A DNA stretch of 64,000 bases. Source: Verrucomicrobiia bacterium (GTDB taxonomy: Bacteria; Verrucomicrobiota; Verrucomicrobiia; JADLBR01; JAIBCM01). The translations under genes and the position numbers were made by a program. Below the pieces are notes generated by a model, which was given only the letters and a program-made list of their open reading frames with translations, did not search any database and was not told the origin of the DNA. Positions within the stretch are counted from its first letter, which is position 1, and each line of letters begins with the position of its first letter. Of the stretch, positions 35,684-45,003 are shown in pieces. The stretch covers positions 62,001 to 126,000 of the forward strand of contig JAIBCM010000001.1 of the NCBI GenBank assembly GCA_019694135.1. The letters are read 5' to 3'.

Positions 35684-38208
35684 ATAAAATAATCGCGTTG
35701 CAATTTAAGACGCCGATCACGCCACGCTCCCACCTCTGGACCACCTTGCTTTTCCGCAACACGATAAAGAGCAATGGCCCCTTTCCAATCCTGTTTTTGT
35801 TCCAACAAAGTTCCTGCCTCAACCACTGCTTTGCCAAACCAATAATATTCCGGTGGAAAAACTTGATTAGTTTGGGTCGTTGCCGTCCATCGACCATATA
35901 CTACATCCAAATAAGCTTCCAGTGCCTCTTGCGTTTTTCCTAACTTTTCCAATGTCTTGCCTTTTCGCCAACCCGCCTCATTTCTCCACTCCACCTTTAT
36001 TTTTTCTTGCTTCAAACCTTCATTGAATGCAGCTAAAGCTTCAGTATAACGCTTCTCACTTTCCGCATCAGCGGCTAACCGAAACAAACAAAGGCCCCGC
36101 CCCAAATAGGCCAAAGCTACTTGCGGTTGATCAAAAAATCGTTGAATAATTGCATCATAAATCGCTATCGCAGAAGAAAATTTTGCCTGTGAAGTCAAAG
36201 CATCACCTTGACCCAAACGAGCATCCAAAACTCTTGACGAATTGGGATAACGTCGCGTCAACTCCTCAAACAAGCTCACTGCAGCCTCCCAATTAGCGCG
36301 ACGCAACGCCGCTAAACCTGCAAAATAAAGTGCCTCATCGGCCGAGTCATGCTTAGCATAGTTTTTCGCCATCGTCTCAAACTGAATCTGTGCATTAGGA
36401 AAATCCTCTTTATCAAAATAAATTTGGCCCATTTTAAATTGAATCGATCCTGAAACTGAAGCTTGAGGAAATTGTGCAAGCAAAGTTTGAAGTTGATTTA
36501 ATATTTTATCGGCATTCTTTCGATCGATCTGATAAAGCGCACAAAGCTTTAAAAATTCTGCAGAAACAAAAATGTCCCCCTCCGAAAATTTGCGAGTTAT
36601 CTGCGTCAGTTGATCGACTGCCTCTTGATATTTGGCTTCATCGTAAAACGATTGCCCTATAGCCAACATCACCCGAGCGCGCGATTCTGTTTCCGGATAA
36701 TTATCCAACAACATTTGCCATCTTTCGCGAGCGCGTTCCCATTGACCCAACCGCACATACAGTTGAGCTTGCTCTTGAATAGTCTGCTCCTGCAATAAAC
36801 TTTCAGGAAATAACGAAGCAAAACGCGATTTCAATTGATCAAACTCTGCAATCCGATTTTGTTTAGACAAAGCCAATAAAGCGTTAAAAACCGCTTTTTC
36901 TTTAAGCGATCCCGCTCCAGAATTTTCTAAAACTGCTAAAAAATTCGTGTAAGCCTCGGCGTACTGCTGGTTAGAAAAATAAACTTCACCCAATCGAAAT
37001 TGCGCTTCACTTACCAAAGCCGGATCCGATTTTTCCTTCATCGCTCGCTGAAATAAAGTCACCGCATTTTCTACATTGGTTCCCTTCCATTCCATTTCTC
37101 CCAAACGACACAACGCCAAACTATGCCAAGAAGTTTCCGGAAAATGATCAACAATCTGATTCCACGTTACTTTTGCTGCCTCTTTTTGTTGTTCCTGGGT
37201 TTGAGCTTCACCAATCGCATACAGACACGCCGCTGCAAAGGGTTTATCCAAATTTTGGGAAATTAAATCTTGTAAATGCGATAAAGCACTGGCTCCACGA
37301 TTACCCAACTGCTTAGCAGCTTGAATATAATATTTCGTAGCCACCAATACATTCCCCTCCTGCTTAGCCGCAACAATATTTTTTTCAAAAAGGGATAGCG
37401 CCTCATCGGCTTCGCCAAGAGAAAGCAGACTTTCTCCCAATCCTAAAATAGCTTGTGCCACCACTGATTTGGGAAAAGCCTGAGGATCCAAAGTGATGAC
37501 TTCAAAATGATGCCTCGCCTCAGAAAAACTCTTATTCGCAAATGCAATTTTTCCCAACCAAAGCTCAACTTCATATTTTACTTTGGAACTTAATTTTTCC
37601 TCCTTCAACTCGGTTAAGATTTTCTTTGCTCCTTCGAAGTCGCTACGGCGAATCCTGTCCTTCGCCAACACAATTTCCGCCAGTTGCGCCAAGGACTGAT
37701 TTTTTTTGTCCTCAACTACCGCTCTCAAAAGTTCCTGACCTTCCGTTACTTTATTTTGATTTAATAACACCCAACCTAAACCCAAAATAGTTTCATCGCG
37801 AGGTTGAGAATTTTCAGCAAGCAACATTCGATAAAAATTTTCTGCTTTATCCCATTGTTGGTTATCAGCGTAAGCGCTTGCGGTATAAAAAAGTGAGGCT
37901 TCGCGCCAAGGATGATTTTTATTTTCCACATTAGGCTTTAAGGTTGCGATGGCTTGCTCAAACTGACCGAGTGAATACTGACTTTGCCCCAACCATAAAC
38001 GCGCCTGTCTTTGGAATTCGCTTTCGGGATAATTTGCCAAAAATCTTTTTAATTTTGCTTCAGCATAAAAAAACAATCCATCATCTATAATTTTCTGAAT
38101 GACTTGAAACTCACTTTTCTCTTCATCGCTTTGCCCTCGCAAAACAAGAGAAGATGGAAACAGAAAACCGCTTAGTAAAAAAAAGAAAAGGAAGCGCGAT
38201 GATTTCAT
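35674..38208 (-). CDS. Large periplasmic tetratricopeptide-repeat protein
   Basis: The 844-aa protein has a signal peptide (SSRFLFFFLLSGFLFPSS) and about 18 TPR units along its whole length. Typical units read ARLWLGQSQYSLGQFEQAIA, ALYFAGLAALRRANWEAAV and ARLGQGDALTSQAKFSSAIA. Such scaffolds organise envelope complexes. It overlaps the upstream uvrA stop region by 4 bp (ATGA), an odd coupling of an envelope scaffold to a DNA-repair gene. The partner is unknown. Confidence 0.88.
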   Translation of the reverse strand: MKSSRFLFFFLLSGFLFPSSLVLRGQSDEEKSEFQVIQKIIDDGLFFYAEAKLKRFLANYPESEFQRQARLWLGQSQYSLGQFEQAIATLKPNVENKNHPWREASLFYTASAYADNQQWDKAENFYRMLLAENSQPRDETILGLGWVLLNQNKVTEGQELLRAVVEDKKNQSLAQLAEIVLAKDRIRRSDFEGAKKILTELKEEKLSSKVKYEVELWLGKIAFANKSFSEARHHFEVITLDPQAFPKSVVAQAILGLGESLLSLGEADEALSLFEKNIVAAKQEGNVLVATKYYIQAAKQLGNRGASALSHLQDLISQNLDKPFAAACLYAIGEAQTQEQQKEAAKVTWNQIVDHFPETSWHSLALCRLGEMEWKGTNVENAVTLFQRAMKEKSDPALVSEAQFRLGEVYFSNQQYAEAYTNFLAVLENSGAGSLKEKAVFNALLALSKQNRIAEFDQLKSRFASLFPESLLQEQTIQEQAQLYVRLGQWERARERWQMLLDNYPETESRARVMLAIGQSFYDEAKYQEAVDQLTQITRKFSEGDIFVSAEFLKLCALYQIDRKNADKILNQLQTLLAQFPQASVSGSIQFKMGQIYFDKEDFPNAQIQFETMAKNYAKHDSADEALYFAGLAALRRANWEAAVSLFEELTRRYPNSSRVLDARLGQGDALTSQAKFSSAIAIYDAIIQRFFDQPQVALAYLGRGLCLFRLAADAESEKRYTEALAAFNEGLKQEKIKVEWRNEAGWRKGKTLEKLGKTQEALEAYLDVVYGRWTATTQTNQVFPPEYYWFGKAVVEAGTLLEQKQDWKGAIALYRVAEKQGGPEVGAWRDRRLKLQRDYFIYD

Positions 38209-41105
38209 GTCGAAACCTTTTTTAAAACTTTAGCCAAATATTTTCCTGTCAGACTGTGCGGATCGCCCGCGATTTTTTCGGGCGTTCCTTGCGCCACCAT
38301 ATGTCCTCCTTGCACACCGCCCCCCGGGCCTAAATCGATCACATGATCGGCGCATTTAATGACATCCAAGTTATGTTCAATCACAATCAAAGTATTTCCT
38401 GAATCACGAAGTCTTAACAATACTTTAATTAAAAGTTCCACATCTGCAAAGTGCAAACCCGTGGTCGGTTCATCTAACAAATAAAGCGTTCGTCCCGTCT
38501 GTTTTTTAGCCAGCTCTGCCGATAATTTAACCCGTTGCGCTTCGCCCCCTGATAATGTATCAGCTGATTGCCCCAATTTTAAATAACCTACACCCACTTG
38601 GGACAGGCACTCTAATTTATCTTTAATTTTTGGGATATTACGAAAAAAATCGCACGCTTCATCCACACTCATCTCTAATACATCACTAATCGTTTTTCCA
38701 CGATAAGTAACCTCTAGCGTCTCGCGATTGAAACGTCTGCCTAGGCAGATTTCGCACATCACATACACATCGGGCAAAAAATGCATGGGAATTTTAATCG
38801 TGCCATCACCTTGACAATGTTCGCAGCGTCCTCCCTTCACATTAAAACTAAATCGTCCACTGCTATAACCACGCACTCGCGATAAGGGTAAACCAGCAAA
38901 CAAAGTTCGAATCTCATTAAAAACGCCAATATAAGTCACAGGATTACTTCGCGAATGGCGACCTAAAGAAGATTGATCAATCTCAATCACTTTATCAATT
39001 TCTTCAAGCCCCACTAACTGATCATATTCCCCAGGAATTTCGTTACTTCCATAAAAATGACGAAACAACGCGCGCGAAAGAATATCATTCACCAACGAAC
39101 TCTTTCCCGATCCGCTCACTCCCGTAACACATGTCAAAGTTCCCAAAGGAAAATGAACAGTAAGATTTTTTAGATTGTTAGCACGTGCTCCTTGAACAGT
39201 CAAAAAAATGCCATGCCCCCTTTCGCGACGACGCGGAATAGGAACAGCCCGCTCCCCACGCAAAAACTGACCGGTTGAAGAAGTGGGATGATTAAAAATA
39301 TCTTGAGGCGTGCCTTGCGCTACCAAATAGCCCCCCCGCGCCCCCGCGGCAGGCCCCAAATCCATCACATGATCCGCTGCCAAAATCGTATCTTCATCAT
39401 GTTCCACCACAATGACGGAATTTCCCAAATCACGAAGTTTTTTTAATGTTCCCAACAATCGCTCATTATCACTTTGATGCAAACCAATGCTCGGCTCATC
39501 CAAAATATAAAGCACAGAAGTGAGTCCTGAACCGACTTGTGTGGCCAAGCGAATGCGCTGAGCTTCACCGCCGGATAAAGTCCCGCTTTCGCGATTTAAG
39601 GTGAGATAGCTCAAACCCACATCTTCCAAAAATTGAAGTCTTTGCAAAATTTCTCGAAAAATTTCGTGGGAAATTTTTTGTTCTGTATCACTTAGCTGAG
39701 TTTGCAGTTGAGCCAAAAATTGCTTCGCTTCGTGAATCGTCAGCTCACAAATATCATGAATATTTTTCCCAACGGCTTTCGCTGGTTTTTTATTTTTCGT
39801 TTCAGAACAATATGGCCCTCCTAAAGTGACCGCTAAAATTTCAGGTTTAAAACGCGCTCCTTGACATGCAGCACAAGGTTGACGACTCATATAGCGCTCA
39901 ATTTTGCTACGGGTAAATTGACTTTTGGTTTCTTCATGCAACCGCTTGAGCTGTGGAATCACTCCTTCAAAAGTTTTTTCGACTTTCACAGTTTTCCCCG
40001 CTTTAGTGTGCATAAATGCAATTTTTTCTTCACCGCTTCCATAAAAAATAACACGCTGAAAATCGACATCCAAATCGTGCCACGGTTTATCAAGGGGAGC
40101 ATTAAAATGACGTGCTACAGCATGCAGCAAAGCTTTGTAATAAATAATGAGACGACGATGCCCGTGGCGCCAAGGCGCGATGACACCTTTTTCCAAAGAT
40201 AAAGTTGGATCTCGAATCACGAGTTTTTCATCCAAAACCGGAAGTGTGCCCAATCCATGACATCGAGGACAAGCACCCAAAGGACTGTTAAAAGAAAAAT
40301 GGCGTGGAGTTAACTTTTCAAATGCTTCACCTGTGAGAGGATCAAAATAGTTAATGCTATAAGTCTTTTCCTGCCAGCTATCGGCATTTTTCGTTTGCCA
40401 GAGAACGGTTACCAACCCGTTTCCTTTTCCCAAAGCTGTTTCAATGGAATCGGACAATCGATTGCGAATGGCTTCGGAAACAACGAGACGATCGACTACG
40501 GCCTCAATGGTGTGATTTTGATTTTTTTCCAGTTTATTCAGTTTTTCGATTTCCTGAATTTCCCCATCAATCCGCGCACGAATAAAACCTTCTTTCCGCA
40601 ATTTTTCTAACACATCGCGAAACTCACCTTTTTGTTTGTTGATGAGCGGTGCCAACACCATCATTTTTCCTTCGAGACGAAGCACTTCATCCACAATTTC
40701 CTGGCGAGTGTAACGTTTCAGCAAATGCCCCGAAACTGGATGATGAGGTTTGCCAATACTGGCATAAAGCAATCGTAAAAAATCAAAAATTTCTGTTGTA
40801 GTCGCAATCGTGGAACGTGGATTGGTCGCGGCTGTTCTTTGCTCAATAGCAATGGCCGGTGATAGCCCTTCGATATGATCCACGTCCGGCTTTTGCATTT
40901 GATCTAAAAATTGACGCGCATAAGCCGATAAACTTTCCATGTAACGCCTCTGACCTTCTGCAAACAATGTGTCAAAAGCTAAAGAAGATTTGCCCGAACC
41001 GCTTAACCCAGTGATCACTACCAATTGATTGCGTGGAATGGTAAGAGATAAATTTTTGAGATTATGCTGTCTTGCGCCACGAATGATAATTGATGAAGGA
41101 TCCAT
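38205..41105 (-). CDS. uvrA: Excinuclease ABC subunit A
   Basis: The 966-aa UvrA has two ABC ATPase modules: Walker A GLSGSGKSSLAFDTLFAEGQ near residue 33 and GVSGSGKSSLVN near residue 640, with LSGGEAQRIRLA and LSGGEAQRVKLS signatures. Zinc modules are CPRCHGLG and CEHCQGDG...CEICLGRR. It recognises DNA lesions in nucleotide excision repair with UvrB. The ATG at 41105 is preferred over an upstream TTG. No LexA-type box was recognised upstream. Confidence 0.98.
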   Translation of the reverse strand: MDPSSIIIRGARQHNLKNLSLTIPRNQLVVITGLSGSGKSSLAFDTLFAEGQRRYMESLSAYARQFLDQMQKPDVDHIEGLSPAIAIEQRTAATNPRSTIATTTEIFDFLRLLYASIGKPHHPVSGHLLKRYTRQEIVDEVLRLEGKMMVLAPLINKQKGEFRDVLEKLRKEGFIRARIDGEIQEIEKLNKLEKNQNHTIEAVVDRLVVSEAIRNRLSDSIETALGKGNGLVTVLWQTKNADSWQEKTYSINYFDPLTGEAFEKLTPRHFSFNSPLGACPRCHGLGTLPVLDEKLVIRDPTLSLEKGVIAPWRHGHRRLIIYYKALLHAVARHFNAPLDKPWHDLDVDFQRVIFYGSGEEKIAFMHTKAGKTVKVEKTFEGVIPQLKRLHEETKSQFTRSKIERYMSRQPCAACQGARFKPEILAVTLGGPYCSETKNKKPAKAVGKNIHDICELTIHEAKQFLAQLQTQLSDTEQKISHEIFREILQRLQFLEDVGLSYLTLNRESGTLSGGEAQRIRLATQVGSGLTSVLYILDEPSIGLHQSDNERLLGTLKKLRDLGNSVIVVEHDEDTILAADHVMDLGPAAGARGGYLVAQGTPQDIFNHPTSSTGQFLRGERAVPIPRRRERGHGIFLTVQGARANNLKNLTVHFPLGTLTCVTGVSGSGKSSLVNDILSRALFRHFYGSNEIPGEYDQLVGLEEIDKVIEIDQSSLGRHSRSNPVTYIGVFNEIRTLFAGLPLSRVRGYSSGRFSFNVKGGRCEHCQGDGTIKIPMHFLPDVYVMCEICLGRRFNRETLEVTYRGKTISDVLEMSVDEACDFFRNIPKIKDKLECLSQVGVGYLKLGQSADTLSGGEAQRVKLSAELAKKQTGRTLYLLDEPTTGLHFADVELLIKVLLRLRDSGNTLIVIEHNLDVIKCADHVIDLGPGGGVQGGHMVAQGTPEKIAGDPHSLTGKYLAKVLKKVST

Positions 41106-41172
41106 GATTTCCAAATTGCCAATCAGTAAAAACCCTTATTTTTAACAACATTTTATAGAAACACAAAAAAAA

Positions 41173-41209
41173 TTAAGCCGACCGAGTCGATATGACAGGG
41201 TCGGCTTAA
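41173..41209 (-). terminator. Rho-independent terminator of the 41231 gene
   Basis: TTAAGCCGACC (41173) pairs with GGTCGGCTTAA (to 41209) in an 11-bp perfect stem with a 15-nt loop. On the minus strand it is followed by a T8 run (41163-41172 region). It ends transcription of the secreted-protein gene before uvrA. Confidence 0.85.
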
Positions 41210-41230
41210 AAATGAAAGAGCTATAATAAA

Positions 41231-42217
41231 TTAGAAAATATCCACGTCTCCGCCTAAATTATCGTAGCCATTGTTAAAGGGAGGAGTTAAATCAATGCTT
41301 CCTCCTGGCCAATTAGTTAAAGTATTGAAATACCAATATTCCGACCAAAACGGCGGTAACACTACTGGAACAATGACAGGATCTTGAATCAGAGTAGCTC
41401 CTTTGATCGGTTTTTCATCCAAAAGTGCTGTTACCGCATCCGGACCCGATTTATCTGCAATTTTATTGGAGAGTTTTTTACTGTAAGCATAACGTGTCAA
41501 ACCATCACCAGTAATGGAGGTAATATAGTCGTTTTGTAACCCTAACGATTCACGGGTTACCATAGTTCCATTCAGGCCAAAAGGAACATTGGCATCTGGA
41601 TCTTGAGAAAATTTAACATCACCCAATCGACGCTTGCTTAAAGTTTTAGCAAACGATTTATTTTTAGGTAATTTACCAACCACATCCGCTCCGGTAAATA
41701 CTTCAATTTTTTTACTACCTTTAGGAGCTTGATCTTGCAGAAAAGCGCCGTTCTTATGATAAACAATACGATACTGTTTAACTTTGGCATCCGGCAACTC
41801 AATTTCTGCCCATGACCAATAATTGGTATCAACCACCACACCGTTCTGAATCACAAACACTTCGTTGGAAGGATATAAAGAACCATTAGGGTTCACGTTC
41901 ATTAAAACCAACCCTTTGGAGTTCATGTTGCTGGTAGCGTAAGGCGTCAAAGCTAAAGGATCAGTAATCGTTGGCGTCCCCCCATTGCTAGCCACTCGAC
42001 CGAAAGCTCGGTAAGTGAAAATGGCGTTCGTATCATAATTAGGGCCAGGAACAATTACCGTATAAGTGTTTGTGCCTGGGTTATAATCTTTTGTTTCCAC
42101 CAAAAAATCGCGCGATGTTTCGGAACGTTTATCTTTCATTTTATAAACGCGCCATTCCGCACTTGCGGTTAAGGTAAAAACACAAAACAATAAAAATACA
42201 TTCAATATTTTTTTCAT
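41231..42217 (-). CDS. Secreted protein of unknown function, likely well expressed
   Basis: The 328-aa protein has a clear signal peptide (MKKILNVFLLFCVFTLTASA, then EWRVY). The mature part has no recognised domain. It is rich in Asn, Thr and Gly, with repeated beta-type segments (TNTYTVIVPGPNYDTNAIF; GLVLMNVNPNGSLYPSNEVF) and a proline/aromatic C-terminus (LPPFWSEYWYFNTL). A strong Shine-Dalgarno (AGGAGG) precedes the ATG and a strong terminator follows, so it is a monocistronic, probably abundant surface or periplasmic protein. Confidence 0.75.
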   Translation of the reverse strand: MKKILNVFLLFCVFTLTASAEWRVYKMKDKRSETSRDFLVETKDYNPGTNTYTVIVPGPNYDTNAIFTYRAFGRVASNGGTPTITDPLALTPYATSNMNSKGLVLMNVNPNGSLYPSNEVFVIQNGVVVDTNYWSWAEIELPDAKVKQYRIVYHKNGAFLQDQAPKGSKKIEVFTGADVVGKLPKNKSFAKTLSKRRLGDVKFSQDPDANVPFGLNGTMVTRESLGLQNDYITSITGDGLTRYAYSKKLSNKIADKSGPDAVTALLDEKPIKGATLIQDPVIVPVVLPPFWSEYWYFNTLTNWPGGSIDLTPPFNNGYDNLGGDVDIF

Positions 42218-42277
42218 AATAATCCTCCTAAATTTGTCTTTGCTATAACTTAGGCGATTCAATCATTAAAATCAACT

Positions 42278-43324
42278 CTAACTTTTTAAAACTGCCACCA
42301 ATTCAATGTGAGCCGTTTGAGGAAAAAGATCGACGAGTTGAATAGTACACAAAACAAAACGGGAGGAAAGTTTTGCTAGATCGCGAGCAAAAGTGGCTGG
42401 ATTACAGGAAATATAAATAAAATGCTGAACAGATTTTTTTTGCAAAATCAAATCTATAACCTTTTTACTTAGCCCTTCGCGGGGTGGATCGAGCAAGAGA
42501 ACATCCGGATTTTCCTTTGCCAAAACCGTCTCAACCGAATTGCATAGCCATTGAACCTGAGGAAGGGAAGGCGCTAGAGATAAAGCATCCGAATTCGTTT
42601 CGACTGCTACCACTTTTTCAAAATAGTTTGCTACCACGGCTGTAAAAAATCCGTTGCCGCAATAACCTTCAAACAAAAATTTCCCTTGAGTTGGCATCGC
42701 TTGTTTTACGGTCTGACGAAAGGCGTCCAAAAGATAACGATTCGTTTGATAAAAACCGGTTTGCGGTAAAGCGCTTTCTCGCAAAGAATAATGACCGGGC
42801 GACGCAGGTGTCGCGCGTAACGTGATTAATTTTTGATTCACTTCTTCACTAGCAATTTCGCAATGCTCAATGTCAACTAACGTCTTATTATCGTACCCTC
42901 GAAATCCCACGACGCGCCCATCCGAATGCACCACGATACGATTGCGATAACCATAACCTTCCGGCGAACCAATAGTGGGCAAAAATGGATGCGCATGAAT
43001 TTTGCCAATGCGTTGTAAAAGTTGGCGCACTTGCTCTTCTTTTACGCGCAACTGTTCGGCGTAGGTCATTTGCTGATATTGGCACCCACCACAACGCGAA
43101 AAATAAGGACAAGGTGGCGCAATGCGATGCGGGCTGGGTTCAAGAACTTCAACTAATTTTGCGCGCCAAAAATGACGCATCTTTTTTTCTATTGTGATGC
43201 GCACTTTTTCTCCCTGCATCACAAATGGCACAAACACCACAACACCTTCATATCGGGCCACCCCTTCACCGCCAAAGGCTATGTCGTTAATAATAAGATC
43301 GAGCACAGGAATAAGAATGAGCAA
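42278..43324 (-). CDS. 23S rRNA (uracil-C5)-methyltransferase, RlmD/TrmA family
   Basis: The 348-aa protein has an N-terminal TRAM domain (INDIAFGGEGVARYEG...), iron-sulfur Cys ligands (CPYFSRCGGC plus a later CEI), the SAM motif FLFEGYCGNGFFTAVVANYF, LLLDPPREGLS and the catalytic SCNPATFARDL. It makes 5-methyluridine in 23S rRNA or tRNA. It is shorter than E. coli RlmD (433 aa). The start is uncertain: TTG at 43324 or GTG at 43306, no ATG being available. It begins 3 nt after the upstream gene's stop. Confidence 0.87.
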   Translation of the reverse strand: MLILIPVLDLIINDIAFGGEGVARYEGVVVFVPFVMQGEKVRITIEKKMRHFWRAKLVEVLEPSPHRIAPPCPYFSRCGGCQYQQMTYAEQLRVKEEQVRQLLQRIGKIHAHPFLPTIGSPEGYGYRNRIVVHSDGRVVGFRGYDNKTLVDIEHCEIASEEVNQKLITLRATPASPGHYSLRESALPQTGFYQTNRYLLDAFRQTVKQAMPTQGKFLFEGYCGNGFFTAVVANYFEKVVAVETNSDALSLAPSLPQVQWLCNSVETVLAKENPDVLLLDPPREGLSKKVIDLILQKKSVQHFIYISCNPATFARDLAKLSSRFVLCTIQLVDLFPQTAHIELVAVLKS

Positions 43325-43327
43325 GAA

Positions 43328-43897
43328 TTAACGAACCGGCAATTGCCATTCTGCGCTGCGCCAACCGTTAGGACGAAAAGAACGATAATGATAGAGCAGC
43401 AAACGTGGACGTCCGGCCATGACTATTTTATTTTGTTTCAACCAACTTTTTAATTTCTCTAACTGCGGCCTGGCTACCTCCCATTGATACGCACCGCGAA
43501 AAGCCAATGATATCACGCGATTGGCTTCACGCTCTTCAAGATACAAATTTCTATCTTTTGGAGAATGCCATTCCTGAGATTGTGGCAAAGGCAAATAAAT
43601 CGTCGCTTCCCAATCGTTCTTAGCGGAACTCCAATCCAGATCAGGCAATTCTATCACTAACGGCTTCACCGGCTCCAACCCTTCGCTGACGGTGTAACGC
43701 GCTAATTTCAAATAAGCTTCATCCAATCTTGCAAAGGGATCGCCCTTCCCTTTCCATGCAATCACTGGAAATAATGGAACTTGTTTAGTCGATATTTCAT
43801 CCACAACACCCATAGGAAGAATAACCTGAGCGCTCCAAAGCGGTGGCGTGTAAAATGCAAAACAAATCAGAGGAAACAAGAAAGTAGCTATTCTCAT
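43328..43897 (-). CDS. Exported SOUL/heme-binding-like protein
   Basis: The 189-aa protein has a signal peptide (ATFLFPLICFAFYTPPLWS) and a SOUL/GyrI-like ending: RVISLAFRGAYQWEVARPQL, KIVMAGRPRLLLYHYRSFRP and a final NGWRSAEWQLPV, resembling the SOUL tail. The family binds heme or related ligands. A GTG at 43930 is an alternative start. It precedes the RlmD-like gene by 3 nt, and the functional link is unclear. The family call rests on this C-terminal pattern. Confidence 0.7.
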   Translation of the reverse strand: MRIATFLFPLICFAFYTPPLWSAQVILPMGVVDEISTKQVPLFPVIAWKGKGDPFARLDEAYLKLARYTVSEGLEPVKPLVIELPDLDWSSAKNDWEATIYLPLPQSQEWHSPKDRNLYLEEREANRVISLAFRGAYQWEVARPQLEKLKSWLKQNKIVMAGRPRLLLYHYRSFRPNGWRSAEWQLPVR

Positions 43898-43965
43898 TCT
43901 TATCAAATTATCACTTCTTTTTTTCTTCACAATAAAAACTCCTTCCCTGATAGTTTCTCATTTAC

Positions 43966-44877
43966 GTGACAACTGACCCACAACGCCACGCCGTAATTGA
44001 TATTGGCTCCAATAGCGTAAAACTTTTGGTAGTCGACGTGCATAAAAATCACGTACAGCCTCGCTTCGAATCCTCCCTAACCACTCGGCTAGCAGAAGGC
44101 CTATCACATCAACCCCAACTTTCTTCCCAAGCCGTTCAGCGAACATTCGAAGCGATCGAAAAATTCCATGAAAAGGCAAAAAATTTAGGCGCTAAAGATA
44201 TTCGCGCATTTGGCACAAGCGCTTTGAGAAGTTGCGAAAATCCTCAAGCTTTGCTCAATCTTCTTGAAAAAAAATTGCAACTCTCCACTCGCATTCTTAG
44301 CGGCCAGGAAGAAGCAACTTTGATTTTTCAAGGCGTGTTAAGCGATCCCCTTATTCCACAAGCCTCCCCCTTACTCGTCATGGATCTCGGTGGAGGCAGT
44401 GTCGAATTCATATCAAACCAGAGCTTATCAAAAAACAAACCACTCACTCAAGCCAGTCTCGATATCGGTTGCGTACGAATAAAAGAAAAATTTTTCACGC
44501 ACTACCCCATCTCTCCCGCTTCTCAAAAAAATTTGAAAACATTTTTAGAAACTCAACTTTCGCCTCACTCTTTCCTTCAACTCTCTCACACCGTCGTTCT
44601 CACGGGAGGTGCTATTACCTGTCTTTTACCTTGGCTAAAGGTATCTTCTCAAAAATCCCATTCCCATTTTCCCACCATCCTTCTCAAACAATTCACCGAA
44701 ACACTTTTATCCTTAACCCTACCCGATCTGTTATCTCATCCCTTTCTGCCCCAAGATCGAGCCGATCTTATGCCCGCAGGCTGCCTCATTCTCACCCAAA
44801 CTCTCAATTTTATGAAAACAGACTCCTTCTTTGTCAGTAAACGTAATCTTAGGTATGGTTTGGTAAGTTATAAGTAA
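43966..44877 (+). CDS. Ppx/GppA-family phosphatase (exopolyphosphatase-like)
   Basis: The 303-aa protein has the ASKHA phosphate-binding loops AVIDIGSNSVKLLVVDV at the N-terminus and LLVMDLGGGSVEFIS near residue 140, and the family ALRSCENP segment. It corresponds to the short N-terminal two-domain form without the HD region. It hydrolyses polyphosphate or pppGpp. The start is GTG. It stands alone upstream of the STAS/phosphatase genes and could connect them to stringent or phosphate signalling (inference). Confidence 0.9.
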   Translation: MTTDPQRHAVIDIGSNSVKLLVVDVHKNHVQPRFESSLTTRLAEGLSHQPQLSSQAVQRTFEAIEKFHEKAKNLGAKDIRAFGTSALRSCENPQALLNLLEKKLQLSTRILSGQEEATLIFQGVLSDPLIPQASPLLVMDLGGGSVEFISNQSLSKNKPLTQASLDIGCVRIKEKFFTHYPISPASQKNLKTFLETQLSPHSFLQLSHTVVLTGGAITCLLPWLKVSSQKSHSHFPTILLKQFTETLLSLTLPDLLSHPFLPQDRADLMPAGCLILTQTLNFMKTDSFFVSKRNLRYGLVSYK

Positions 44878-44968
44878 AACTTATCTTAAAATCAAAATGG
44901 CTGATTCATCTTTTTAATCCATTAATTATTTGATTATAAAAAACTTAACACTTACTCAAATTCATCAT

Positions 44969-44996
44969 TTGACGATCCTTTTTCAGGGTTTATAAT
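44969..44996 (+). promoter_or_regulatory. Sigma-70-type promoter of the STAS gene
   Basis: TTGACG (-35, 44969-44974), a 16-nt spacer and a perfect TATAAT (-10, 44991-44996). Only 7 nt separate the -10 from the GTG at 45004, so transcription should start at or next to the start codon, giving a leaderless message. No Shine-Dalgarno fits in this space. Confidence 0.75.
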
Positions 44997-45003
44997 AACA
45001 ACT

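Noticed and set aside
35698-38000. Many short + strand ORFs across the TPR and UvrA genes
   Set aside because: All are antisense shadows of well-supported genes.
44870-44884. Terminator after the Ppx/GppA gene
   Set aside because: A 6-bp stem with a 3-nt loop and no T-run is too weak to call.
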